Below are positions 22,588-31,336 of a stretch of 64,000 nucleotides of DNA, piece after piece. Location: the NCBI GenBank assembly GCA_000716465.1, contig JNWL01000011.1:1-64000 (forward strand). Direction: 5' to 3'. Under the pieces are notes generated by a model that was not told where the DNA came from, searched no databases, and saw only the letters and a program-made list of their open reading frames with translations. Position 1 is the first letter of the stretch. Each line of letters begins with the position of its first letter. Position numbers and translations under genes: made by a program. The stretch is from Streptomyces bikiniensis (GTDB lineage: Bacteria; Actinomycetota; Actinomycetes; Streptomycetales; Streptomycetaceae).

Positions 22588-25500
22588 TCAGCGGCGGCGC
22601 CGGGGCTCCTCGTCCTCGTCCTCGTGCGGGCCGAACAGCTCGTCCGCCAGCGTCGGCAGGTCGTCCAGCGGGGTCTCCTCGGCCCAGTCGGAGCGATGGC
22701 GCGGCCGGCCGTTCTCGTCGAGCTGGGGCAGCTCCCGGGTGCGGTCGTTCGCCCCGTACGGCTCCTCCCGGGACGCGCCGCCGGAGCCGCCCGCCCGCTC
22801 GTCGCGGAAGAAGTCCTTCGGCAGCCGGTCGGCGGCAGCGGCGGGACGACCGGACGCCCGGGGGTCCCGGCCCGCACGGCCTTCCCGAACCTCCCGGTCC
22901 TCCCGGCCTTCCCGGGGTCCTCGTACGGGAGGCAGCACGGCCGTCTCGTCCGCACCCCGCTCCTCGCGGACCTGCGGAAGCACCGCCGTCTCGTCCGCGT
23001 CCCGCTCCTCGCGGACCTGCGGAAGCACCGCCGTCTCGTCCGCATCCCGCTCGTCACGGACCTGCGGCAGGACGGCGGTCTCCGCCTCCGGCCGGGGCTC
23101 CGCGTCGAGGCGCACGACCGGCGTGGCCACGGTGACCTCGTCGGGCGAGACGGTCGGGGCGTCCTGCTCGGCGGGGCGCGCCCCGTCCGGCTTCACGACC
23201 GGCGTCGGCACGGTGACCTCGTTCGCCGAGACCTCGGCGGCGCGGGCGGCGCGTTCCGCCGCGGCCCGCGCGGCGGCCTCGGCCTTCTTACGCTCCGCCC
23301 GCTCGGCCGCCTCCGCCGCCTTCGCGCGGGCCTCCCGCTCGGCGGCTGCCTCGGCGTCGGCCGCCGCCCGCTCCGCCGCGGCCTTCTCCCGGGCCGCCTG
23401 CTCGCGGGCGGTCCGCTCGCGGGCCTCCTTCGCCTCGGCCGCCCGCTGGGCCGCCGCCTGCTCCGCCGCGGCGCGTTCGGCGGCGGCACGCTCGGCCGCG
23501 GCCTTCGCGGCGGCCTCGGCCGCCAGCCTCTCTGCGGCCGCCTTCGCCGCGGCCTCCTCCGCGGCCTTCGCGGCGGCAGCGGCCTCGGCGGCGCGGCGGG
23601 CCTCCTCGGCGCGGAGCAGGGCCTCCTCGGCCTTGCGCTGCTTCTCCAGGCGGCGCGCCTCGGCCTCGGCCCGCAGCCGGGCCTCCTCCTCGGCCTCCTT
23701 GCGGAGCCGCTCCTCCTCTTCCTCGCGGGCCTTCTTCTCGGCCGCGAGGCGCTTGCGCTCCTCCTCGGCGGCGCGCTCGGCGGCGATCCGCTCCTCCTCG
23801 GCCTTCCGCCGGGCCTCCTCCGCCTGCCGTTCGGCCTCCAGGCGGCGCGCCTCTTCCTCCTCGCGCCGCTTGCGCTCCTCCTCCTCGGCGCGCAGCTTGG
23901 CGAGCTGCGCCTGGCGCTCGCGCTCCAGGCGCTCCTCCTCGGCCTTGCGGGCGGCCTCCTCCTCGGCCCTGCGCCGCACCTCCTCCTCGGCCTTCCGGCG
24001 GGCCTCCTCGGCGGCCTTCACCTCGGCCTCGGAGAGCGGCAGCATCCGGTCGAGCCGGTGGCGGACGACGGTGGTGACGGCCTCCGGCTCCTGGCCGGCG
24101 TCGACGACGAGGTAGCGGCTGGGGTCGGCGGCGGCGAGGGCCAGGAAACCGGCCCGTACGCGCGCGTGGAACTCCGGCGGCTCGGACTCCAGCCGGTCGG
24201 GCGCCTCGGTGAACCGTTCCCGCGCGGTCTCCGGGGAGACGTCGAGCACGACGGTCAGGTGCGGGACGAGGCCGTCGGTCGCCCAGCGCGAGATGCGGGC
24301 GATCTCGGTCGGGGACAGGTCGCGGCCCGCGCCCTGGTAGGCGACGGACGAGTCGATGTACCGGTCGGAGAGGACGATCGCGCCCCGCTCCAGGGCCGGC
24401 CGGACCAGGGAGTCGACGTGCTCGGCGCGGTCGGCCGCGTACAGGAGGGCCTCGGCGCGGTTCGAGAGCCCCGCCGACGACACGTCGAGGAGGATCGAGC
24501 GGAGCCGCTTGCCGATCGGGGTGGCGCCGGGCTCACGGGTGACGACGACCTCGTGGCCCTTGGCGCGGATCCAGTCGGCGAGCGCCTGGACCTGGGTGGA
24601 CTTCCCGGCGCCGTCGCCGCCCTCCAGGGCGATGAAGAAGCCGGTCGGGGACGGCGCCTGGGCCGGGTCGGAACCGCGCAGCGCGTCGCGCAGGTCGCGC
24701 CGGAGCGGGACGCCCGCCCGGTCGTCGGTCTTGGCGAGGACGAGCGCGGCGACCGGGAGCAGCAGGGCGCCGGTGAGGGCGAGCGTGAAGGCGGCGCCGC
24801 CGTGCTCCAGGACGGAGCTGCCGGAGGCGAGCCGGTGCGGCCCGATCGCGGCGGCGAGCAGCGGGGCGGCGAGCGCGCCGACGCCCATCGCGAAGCGGGC
24901 GGTGGCCTGGAGGTGGTCGGTGGTCCGGGCCCGGCGGGGCTCCTCGGTCTCCTGGTCGATCAGGACGTGGCCGGTGTTGGCCGCGACCCCGGCCGCGTAT
25001 CCGGCGAGGACGGAGAGGAAGAGGACGGTCGCCGTGTCCGGGACCAGGCCCGCGGCGATCAGGGCGACCCCGGTGACGGTGATCGCGAGGGCGAGCAGCC
25101 GGCGCCGGGACAGGACGGGGAGCACGGAGCCCGCGGTACGGATGCCGACGGCGGTGGCGCCGCTGAGGGCCAGGATCAGGAGGGCGTACGCGACGGGGCC
25201 GCCGCCCAGGTCGTCCGCGTGGAGCACGGCGACGGACGCGGCCGCGGCGATCGCTCCGGCGACGGTGGCGCAGGCGAGGACGAGGAGGGACAGGATGCCG
25301 GTGCGGCCGGCCTTCTCCGTGGGGCCGCCCTTGCCGCCGGCCTTCTCGGACGCACCGCCCTTGTCCGCCGCACCGCCCTTGTTGCCTGCCTTCTCCGCTC
25401 CGGCCTTGTCCGTGCCGGCCTTGTCCGTGCCGGCCTTGTCCGTGCCGGCCTTGTTGCCGACCCTCTTCGCGGACGGCCGGCGCAGGCCCTCCAGCGGCGA

Positions 25501-26301
25501 ACGGGGCCGGGACGGCGTCCCGCCGGGCAGCGCCATCGCGTACAGGACGGTGACGGAGGCGGCGAAGAGGCCGGCGGCGACGTACGAGGCCAGGGCGGCC
25601 TGGTGCAGCGAGAACCAGTCGAGCCCGAGGCCGAGCAGCTCGCCGACCAGGGTGGCGACGAGCAGGACGACGGCGGCGGCCGGGACGGCGAGGAAGCCGG
25701 TGCGCTGGGACAGCCGGCGCAACGCGCCGAGGTGGTCGGGCAGCGGCCGTACGGCGGCGCCCTCCAGGGGCGGGGCGGGCAGCAGCGCGGGGGCGGCGCC
25801 CTCGCGGCTGATCGTCCAGAGGCGTTCGGCGGCGCCGGTGACGAAGACGGTGCCGAGCAGGTACCAGAGGGCGCTGCCGGGGGTCCAGTCGATCCACAGG
25901 GGCGCGATGACGAGGAGCGCGATCCGCACGCCGTCGGCGCCGATCATGGTCCAGCGCCGGTCGAGCTTCCCGCCGGGCCCGGTGAGGACGATCAGCGGTC
26001 CGAGGAGGACGGCCCCGAAGAGGACGGAGGCGAGCAGGCGCGCGCCGACGACGGCGGCCACGGCGAACGCGGCCCCCCGGTAGCCGCCCCCGAGCGCGTC
26101 CTCCGTCACGGCCGCCTGGAAGCCGAGGAGGACGAGGACGAGGAGGGCGAGGGCGTCGCCGGTACTGCCGAGCAGGTGGGCGCTCCACAGCCGGCGCAGC
26201 GGCTGGTGGCGCAAGAGGGCGCGTACGGCGCGCTCCCGTGAATCCGCGACGAGTGCGGCGTCGGAATCGCCGAGACGGTCTGGCTGCTCTGCTCGCGTCA
26301 T
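22588..26301 (-). CDS. tmk: thymidylate kinase fused to MFS-like membrane domain and long coiled coil
   Basis: 1237 residues; ordinary dTMP kinases have about 210. Residues 40-540 are a polytopic MFS-like membrane region, interrupted near 285-335 by a Lys/Ala-rich loop with KAGTDKAGTDKAGTDKAG repeats. The kinase domain (about 550-755) has Walker A EGGDGAGKST, the DRY-like SDRYIDSSVAYQGAGR and lid residues. Residues 757-1022 form a highly charged coiled coil (EEERKRREEEEARRLEAERQ). The tail holds three DETAVLPQVREER repeats and ends acidic/basic. The fusion is conserved in streptomycetes. It makes dTDP for DNA synthesis, probably at the membrane. Upstream of holB on the same strand. Confidence 0.92.
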   Translation of the reverse strand: MTRAEQPDRLGDSDAALVADSRERAVRALLRHQPLRRLWSAHLLGSTGDALALLVLVLLGFQAAVTEDALGGGYRGAAFAVAAVVGARLLASVLFGAVLLGPLIVLTGPGGKLDRRWTMIGADGVRIALLVIAPLWIDWTPGSALWYLLGTVFVTGAAERLWTISREGAAPALLPAPPLEGAAVRPLPDHLGALRRLSQRTGFLAVPAAAVVLLVATLVGELLGLGLDWFSLHQAALASYVAAGLFAASVTVLYAMALPGGTPSRPRSPLEGLRRPSAKRVGNKAGTDKAGTDKAGTDKAGAEKAGNKGGAADKGGASEKAGGKGGPTEKAGRTGILSLLVLACATVAGAIAAAASVAVLHADDLGGGPVAYALLILALSGATAVGIRTAGSVLPVLSRRRLLALAITVTGVALIAAGLVPDTATVLFLSVLAGYAAGVAANTGHVLIDQETEEPRRARTTDHLQATARFAMGVGALAAPLLAAAIGPHRLASGSSVLEHGGAAFTLALTGALLLPVAALVLAKTDDRAGVPLRRDLRDALRGSDPAQAPSPTGFFIALEGGDGAGKSTQVQALADWIRAKGHEVVVTREPGATPIGKRLRSILLDVSSAGLSNRAEALLYAADRAEHVDSLVRPALERGAIVLSDRYIDSSVAYQGAGRDLSPTEIARISRWATDGLVPHLTVVLDVSPETARERFTEAPDRLESEPPEFHARVRAGFLALAAADPSRYLVVDAGQEPEAVTTVVRHRLDRMLPLSEAEVKAAEEARRKAEEEVRRRAEEEAARKAEEERLERERQAQLAKLRAEEEERKRREEEEARRLEAERQAEEARRKAEEERIAAERAAEEERKRLAAEKKAREEEEERLRKEAEEEARLRAEAEARRLEKQRKAEEALLRAEEARRAAEAAAAAKAAEEAAAKAAAERLAAEAAAKAAAERAAAERAAAEQAAAQRAAEAKEARERTAREQAAREKAAAERAAADAEAAAEREARAKAAEAAERAERKKAEAAARAAAERAARAAEVSANEVTVPTPVVKPDGARPAEQDAPTVSPDEVTVATPVVRLDAEPRPEAETAVLPQVRDERDADETAVLPQVREERDADETAVLPQVREERGADETAVLPPVRGPREGREDREVREGRAGRDPRASGRPAAAADRLPKDFFRDERAGGSGGASREEPYGANDRTRELPQLDENGRPRHRSDWAEETPLDDLPTLADELFGPHEDEDEEPRRRR

Positions 26302-26365
26302 CCGTCCACCCTATCCGGACGGCCTTCCTCCCCGCGGCCTCCGCCCGAACATCCGGACGAGGCTG

Positions 26366-26450
26366 TGACGGGAGGGGGACAGGAGGGGACGGGAGGGGGG
26401 ACAGGAGGGACGGCGAAGGGGACGGGAGGGGGACGGCGAAGGGGCGGAGG
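26366..26450 (+). repeat. G-run tract, quadruplex-prone
   Basis: On the plus strand, at least eight runs of three or more G separated by ACA/ACG/A (GGGAGGGGGACAGGAGGGG pattern repeated). It lies between the topA stop and the tmk start. Several sets of four runs could form a G-quadruplex in the DNA template. Confidence 0.8.
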
Positions 26451-26496
26451 CCGTCGGCCCCCGCCCCTCGCGGTCGTCCCGGATCTCCCCGGGGGA

Positions 26497-29355
26497 CTAC
26501 TCCGTCTTCGCCGACGCCGTCTCCTCGGCCGCGGCGGTCTTCTTCGCCGCCGCGGTCTTCGCGGCCGCCGTCGTCCTCTTCGCCGTCGTCTTCTTCGCGG
26601 CCGTCTTCTTCGCCGCCGTCTTCTTGGCGGGGGTGGCCTTCTTCGCGGCGGTCTTCTTCGCCGGGGCCTTCTTGGCGGTCTTCTTCGCCGGTCCCTTGGC
26701 CCGCTTCTCGGCGAGCAGCTCGTAGCCGCGCTCGGGCGTGATCGTCTCCACGCTGTCGCCGGTCCGCAGCGTCGCGTTCGTCTCGCCGTCCGTCACGTAC
26801 GGGCCGAACCGCCCGTCCTTGACGACCACGGGCTTCTCGCTGACCGGGTCGGTGCCCAGCTCCTTCAGCGGCGGCTTGGCCGCGGCCCGGCCCCGCTGCT
26901 TCGGCTGCGCGTAGATCGCGAGGGCCTCGTCGAGCGTGATCGTGAAGAGCTGCTCCTCGTCGGTGAGCGACCGCGAGTCCGTGCCCTTCTTCAGGTACGG
27001 GCCGTAGCGGCCGTTCTGCGCGGTGATCTCGACGCCCTCGGCGTCCGTGCCGACGACCCGGGGCAGGGACATCAGCTTGAGCGCGTCCTCCAGGGTCACC
27101 GTGTCCAGGGACATCGACTTGAAGAGCGAGGCGGTGCGCGGCTTGACCGCGTTCTTGCCGGTCTTCGGGGTGCCCTCGGGCAGGATCTCGGTGACGTACG
27201 GGCCGTATCGGCCGTCCTTCGCGACGATCTGGTGGCCGCTGACCGGGTCGGTGCCCAGCTCGAAGTCGCCGCTCGGCTTGGCGAGCAGCTCCTCGGCCAG
27301 CTCGACGGTCAGCTCGTCGGGCGCGAGGTCGTCGGGCACGTCGGCGCGCTGGTGGCCCTCGGCGTCCTTCTCGCCGCGCTCGACGTACGGGCCGTAGCGG
27401 CCGACGCGGAGCACGATGCCGTTGCCGACGGGGAAGGAGGAGATCTCGCGCGCGTCGATGGCGCCGAGGTCGGTGACGAGCTCCTTGAGGCCGCCGAGGT
27501 GATCGCCGTCGCCGTTGCCGGCGTCCGCCGCGCCGCCCTCGCCGGGGGCCCCGCCCCCCGTCTCGCCGAAGTAGAAGCGCTTCAGCCACGGCACGGCCTG
27601 GGCCTCGCCGCGCGCGATGCGGTCGAGGTCGTCCTCCATCCGGGCGGTGAAGTCGTAGTCGACGAGCCGCCCGAAGTGCTTCTCCAGGAGGTTGACGACG
27701 GCGAAGCTCAGGAAGGACGGCACGAGCGCCGTGCCCTTCTTGAAGACGTAGCCGCGGTCGAGGATGGTGCCGATGATCGAGGCGTACGTCGACGGGCGGC
27801 CGATCTCGCGCTCTTCCAGCTCCTTGACCAGGGAGGCCTCGGTGTAGCGGGCCGGCGGCTTGGTCGCGTGGCCGTCCGCCGTGATCTCCTCGGCGCTCAG
27901 CGCGTCGCCCTCGGCGACCTGCGGCAGGCGCCGCTCGCGGTCGTCGAGCTCGGCGTTCGGGTCGTCGGCCCCCTCCACGTACGCCTTCATGAAGCCGTGG
28001 AAGGTGATCGTCTTGCCGGAGGCGCTGAACTCGGCGTCGCGGCCGTCGGAGGACCGGCCGCCGATCCTGACGGTGACCGAGTTCCCGGTCGCGTCCTTCA
28101 TCTGGGAGGCGACGGTCCGCTTCCAGATCAGCTCGTACAGCTTGAACTGGTCGCCGGTCAGCCCGGTCTCCGCCGGGGTGCGGAAACGATCACCCGAAGG
28201 GCGGATCGCCTCGTGCGCCTCCTGCGCGTTCTTGACCTTGCCCGCGTAGACGCGGGGCTTCTCCGGCAGGTAGTCGGCGCCGTACAGGTGCGTGACCTGC
28301 GCGCGGGCCGCGGAGACGGCGGTGTCGGAGAGGGTCGTGGAGTCCGTACGCATGTAGGTGATGAAGCCGTTCTCGTACAGCTTCTGCGCCACCTGCATGG
28401 TCGCCTTCGCACCGAAGCCCAGCTTGCGGCTCGCCTCCTGCTGGAGGGTGGTGGTGCGGAAGGGGGCGTACGGGGAGCGGCGGTACGGCTTCGACTCGAC
28501 CGAGCGCACGGAGAACGCCGTGTCGGCGAGCGCGGCGGCGAGCGTCCGCGCGTTCCGCTCGTCCAGGTGGAGGACGTTCGCGGTCTTCAGCTGCCCGTCG
28601 GGGCCGAAGTCGCGGCCCTGCGCGACGCGCCGCCCGTCGACCGACGCGAGGCGCGCGACCAGCGAGGACGGGTCGGAGGCGTCACCCGTGCGGCCGGTGG
28701 AGAAGGTGCCGGTGAGGTCCCAGTACTCGGCGGAGCGGAAGGCGATGCGCTCGCGCTCGCGCTCGACGACGAGCCGGGTGGCGACGGACTGGACGCGGCC
28801 CGCCGACAGCTTCGGCATGACCTTCTTCCACAGGACCGGCGAGACCTCGTAGCCGTAGAGGCGGTCGAGGATGCGGCGGGTCTCCTGGGCGTCGACCATG
28901 CGCTGGTTGAGCTCGCGCGGGTTGGCGACGGCGGCCTGGATCGCGTCCTTGGTGATCTCGTGGAAGACCATCCGGTGGACCGGGACCTTGGGCTTCAGGA
29001 CCTCCTGGAGGTGCCACGCGATGGCCTCGCCCTCGCGGTCCTCATCGGTGGCGAGGTAGAGCTCGTCGGACTCGGCGAGCAGCTCCTTGAGCTTCCTGAC
29101 CTGCGCCTTCTTGTCGGCGTTGACGACGTAGACGGGCTGGAAGTCGTGCTCGACGTCGACCCCCAGGCGGCGCACCTCGCCGGTGTACTTCTCGGGCACC
29201 TCGGCGGCACCGCTGGGGAGGTCGCGGATGTGCCCGACGCTCGCCTCGACGACGTAGCCGGGGCCGAGGTAGCCCTTGATCGTCTTCGCCTTGGCAGGCG
29301 ACTCGACGATGACGAGTCGGCGGCCGCCGTGTGCGGTCTCGCTGGTCGGGGACAA
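26497..29355 (-). CDS. topA: DNA topoisomerase I
   Basis: 952-residue type IA topoisomerase that relaxes negative supercoils. Toprim start RRLVIVESPAKAKTIKGYLG, acidic DEDREGEAIAWHL, active-site Tyr in the GFITYMRTDSTTLS region. Instead of classical zinc fingers the C-terminus has repeated GRYGPY modules, then a Lys/Ala tail (AKKTAAKKATPAKKTAAKK) typical of actinobacteria, which aids DNA tracking. I chose TTG 29355 because homologues begin (M)SPTSETA; upstream codons in frame are Arg/Cys-rich and unlikely to be protein. Essential supercoiling control gene. Confidence 0.95.
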   Translation of the reverse strand: MSPTSETAHGGRRLVIVESPAKAKTIKGYLGPGYVVEASVGHIRDLPSGAAEVPEKYTGEVRRLGVDVEHDFQPVYVVNADKKAQVRKLKELLAESDELYLATDEDREGEAIAWHLQEVLKPKVPVHRMVFHEITKDAIQAAVANPRELNQRMVDAQETRRILDRLYGYEVSPVLWKKVMPKLSAGRVQSVATRLVVERERERIAFRSAEYWDLTGTFSTGRTGDASDPSSLVARLASVDGRRVAQGRDFGPDGQLKTANVLHLDERNARTLAAALADTAFSVRSVESKPYRRSPYAPFRTTTLQQEASRKLGFGAKATMQVAQKLYENGFITYMRTDSTTLSDTAVSAARAQVTHLYGADYLPEKPRVYAGKVKNAQEAHEAIRPSGDRFRTPAETGLTGDQFKLYELIWKRTVASQMKDATGNSVTVRIGGRSSDGRDAEFSASGKTITFHGFMKAYVEGADDPNAELDDRERRLPQVAEGDALSAEEITADGHATKPPARYTEASLVKELEEREIGRPSTYASIIGTILDRGYVFKKGTALVPSFLSFAVVNLLEKHFGRLVDYDFTARMEDDLDRIARGEAQAVPWLKRFYFGETGGGAPGEGGAADAGNGDGDHLGGLKELVTDLGAIDAREISSFPVGNGIVLRVGRYGPYVERGEKDAEGHQRADVPDDLAPDELTVELAEELLAKPSGDFELGTDPVSGHQIVAKDGRYGPYVTEILPEGTPKTGKNAVKPRTASLFKSMSLDTVTLEDALKLMSLPRVVGTDAEGVEITAQNGRYGPYLKKGTDSRSLTDEEQLFTITLDEALAIYAQPKQRGRAAAKPPLKELGTDPVSEKPVVVKDGRFGPYVTDGETNATLRTGDSVETITPERGYELLAEKRAKGPAKKTAKKAPAKKTAAKKATPAKKTAAKKTAAKKTTAKRTTAAAKTAAAKKTAAAEETASAKTE

Positions 29356-29386
29356 CTTCTCGCTCTTCTCTCCGGTTCGGCACTCT

Positions 29387-29425
29387 CTGGGCACGTACGG
29401 CGCGCGTGCTGGGCACGTACGGCGC
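29387..29425. promoter_or_regulatory. 17-bp direct repeat upstream of topA
   Basis: CTGGGCACGTACGGCGC occurs at 29387-29403 and again at 29409-29425, 22 bp apart (about two helical turns), starting 32 bp before the topA start. It could be a regulator site in the topA promoter/leader; supercoiling-sensitive control of topA is known in Streptomyces. Confidence 0.4.
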
Positions 29426-29629
29426 CGCCACGCACGGCAGCGGCACGGACGGTGACGCTCCCGTCGCTGCGGAGTGTGACGGTACAACCCGCCCCCGTGT
29501 CAAACGGCGAAAGCCCGCAACGGCCACTCGAACGGTAACCCGAGTCCTGGCATTCCTGCCGCCCGGACTCCCGGACCGGCGGGGCGGAACGTGCGCGCCG
29601 GGGTGCGGCGGCGGAACCGGAGGGGGCGG

Positions 29630-29827
29630 TCAGAGGCGCCCGAAGCACCAGGCGCCGAGGACGAGGAAGGCGGCGCCGGAGAGGCTCGTCAGCGCGACGG
29701 CGGCGCGCGGGGAGAGGCCGTGGGCGACGGGTGCGCGGTGCAGCGCGCGCACGGTGGTCCACAGCAGCAGCGCGCCTCCGAACAGCGTGAACGCCGCTCC
29801 CGCGAAGATCGCCGGCCCGCTCTCCAT
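29630..29827 (-). CDS. small two-span membrane protein
   Basis: 65 residues with two hydrophobic helices (IFAGAAFTLFGGALLLWTTV, 6-25; VALTSLSGAAFLVLGAWCFG, 44-63) joined by a basic loop. No family known to me. Separated by 275 bp from topA, same strand but apparently its own unit. Confidence 0.6.
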   Translation of the reverse strand: MESGPAIFAGAAFTLFGGALLLWTTVRALHRAPVAHGLSPRAAVALTSLSGAAFLVLGAWCFGRL

Positions 29828-30151
29828 GCCCGTACCCCGTTCCGTTCACCTGCGGTGTTCGTCTCCCGGTGGGGAGGTTCGCACCCCCGGAAGACGCGGG
29901 CGCGAACTCCGGGTGAACGCCGTGGGCCACCCGGCCGGTTTCACGAGGACGGCCGGTGGTGACCCGCCCCCTCGCTCCTTCTCCGTCCTGCCGCTCCCCC
30001 ACCTGCCCCTCTCCTGTCGCCCATGTCACCTCTCTTTCCGGACGTCACTTTCCTCACGTCGCCCCTCTTTCTCATCTCCGCTTCCCTTCCTCACGTCTCC
30101 TCCCTCGCGTCCCTTTCCGCACGTCTCCTCCCTCGCGTCCCTTTCCTCACA
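29828..30151. other. pyrimidine-rich intergenic region with 28-bp repeat
   Basis: No gene is supported. The right half is strongly C/T-biased; a 27-bp segment beginning CACGTCTCCTCCCTCGCG occurs at 30092-30118 and again at 30120-30146. The left half should contain the promoter of the small membrane protein. Confidence 0.6.
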
Positions 30152-31336
30152 TCACGTTCCTCCCATCACGTCGAGCGTGGCCCGGCGTCGGCTGCCCCGC
30201 TCGAAGGCGCCGAGGAGGACGACCGCGAGCAGCGCCCAGCCCGCGCTCACCGCCGGCTCCGCGCCGAGCAGGCCGGCGTCGGGGCCGGAACCGGCGGTCA
30301 GCCCGCGCGCCGCGTCCGCCGCGTGCGTGAGCGGAAGCAGTTCGCCGGCCGCCCGCATCCAGTCGGGCAGCGTCTCCCGGGGCACGGCGGCGCCGGTCAG
30401 GAGGAGCAGCCCGGAGGAGGCCACGTTCGTCGACACCAGGAGCACGTCCCGGAAGCGGAGCCCGAGCGCCCCGAGCGCGAGCCCGAAGGCCGAGCAGGCA
30501 CCGGCCGCGACGAGCAGCACCAGGGCGAGGCCGGGCAGCGCCCCGGCGGGCACGGGCAGCCCGAGGACGAGTGCGGCGGCGGTGAGCACGAGCCGGGCGG
30601 CGGCGGGCTCGGGCCGTTCGCGCAGGGCCGCGGCGCCCCGGGCCCGGAAGCTGACCGCGCACACCTCGGGGTCGTCCGTCGAGTACAGCCGGCAGCCCTC
30701 CGCGAAGACCAGCGGCACGAGGACCGGGCGCCGGTCCCCGGGGCGTACGCGGCCTCGATGTGCTTGGTCGGTTCGAGCACGGGCGGCGTCCAGCGGGCCC
30801 GGCTCTCCAGGCCCGCGGACAGGGCGTCGCCCCCCGTCGCGAACGTCCGGGCGCGGAAGAGCACTTCGTCCTCGACGAGCCGGCGCATGGTCGGCCAGTA
30901 CGGTTCGACCGCGCCCTCCCAGTAGGCCCGTACGCGTCGGCGAGCGCCGCGCAGGCCGCCTCCGGGTCCTCCAGGCAGGGCCGTACGAAAGGCGCGTCGG
31001 CCATGCCGGGGTGGCAGACGGCCACCTGCTCGCGGACGAACGCGGGGTCGGTGGCCCGCAGCGCGGTCAGCTCCTCGTGGACCTGGACCGCGCCGAACGG
31101 GCGGGCAGCAGGAAGCCGGAGACGACGCGCCGCCCTTCGGCGAGCAGGTCCCACAGCGTCCGGAGCCGGTCGTCCTCCCGCCCCACCTCGCGCGCCCGTA
31201 CGACCCACTCCTGGTACAGCCGGGAGGGGCGCCGTCCCGGCAGCGCCGGGTGCATGGCGCAGAAGGCGTCGCGCAGCGGGCTGATCGCGATCCTGGTCGC
31301 CCCGAGCGATGCCTCGTCCAGCTCGATCCGTATCAA
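30152..31336 (-). pseudogene. chimeric relic: DUF5937/ArsR-like regulator fused to ABC-2 permease C-terminus
   Basis: From TTG 31336, which overlaps the upstream methyltransferase stop, the sequence reads IRIELDEASLGATRIAISPLRDAFCAMHPALPGRR, the N-terminus of a regulator type common in Streptomyces. It continues in three other frames: FGAVQVHEELTALRATDP (about 31100-30930), MRRLVEDEVLFRARTF (about 30890-30740) and VPLVFAEGCRLYSTDDPEV (from about 30730). Near 30600 it changes into a permease tail (LVLTAAALVLGLP... GLRFRDVLLVSTNVASSGLLLLTGAAVPRETLPDWMR), with three to four membrane spans, and stops at 30152. The regulator's C-terminal ArsR helix-turn-helix and the permease N-terminus are both missing. 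At least three frameshifts plus a fusion mean it is not functional. Confidence 0.75.

Noticed and set aside
20915..24115. A 1066-codon plus-strand frame, and similar giant frames opposite tmk, topA and hppA
   Set aside because: They are antisense shadows of strongly supported genes, caused by high GC at third positions; compositions are Arg/Ala/Gly/Ser-rich with no domains.
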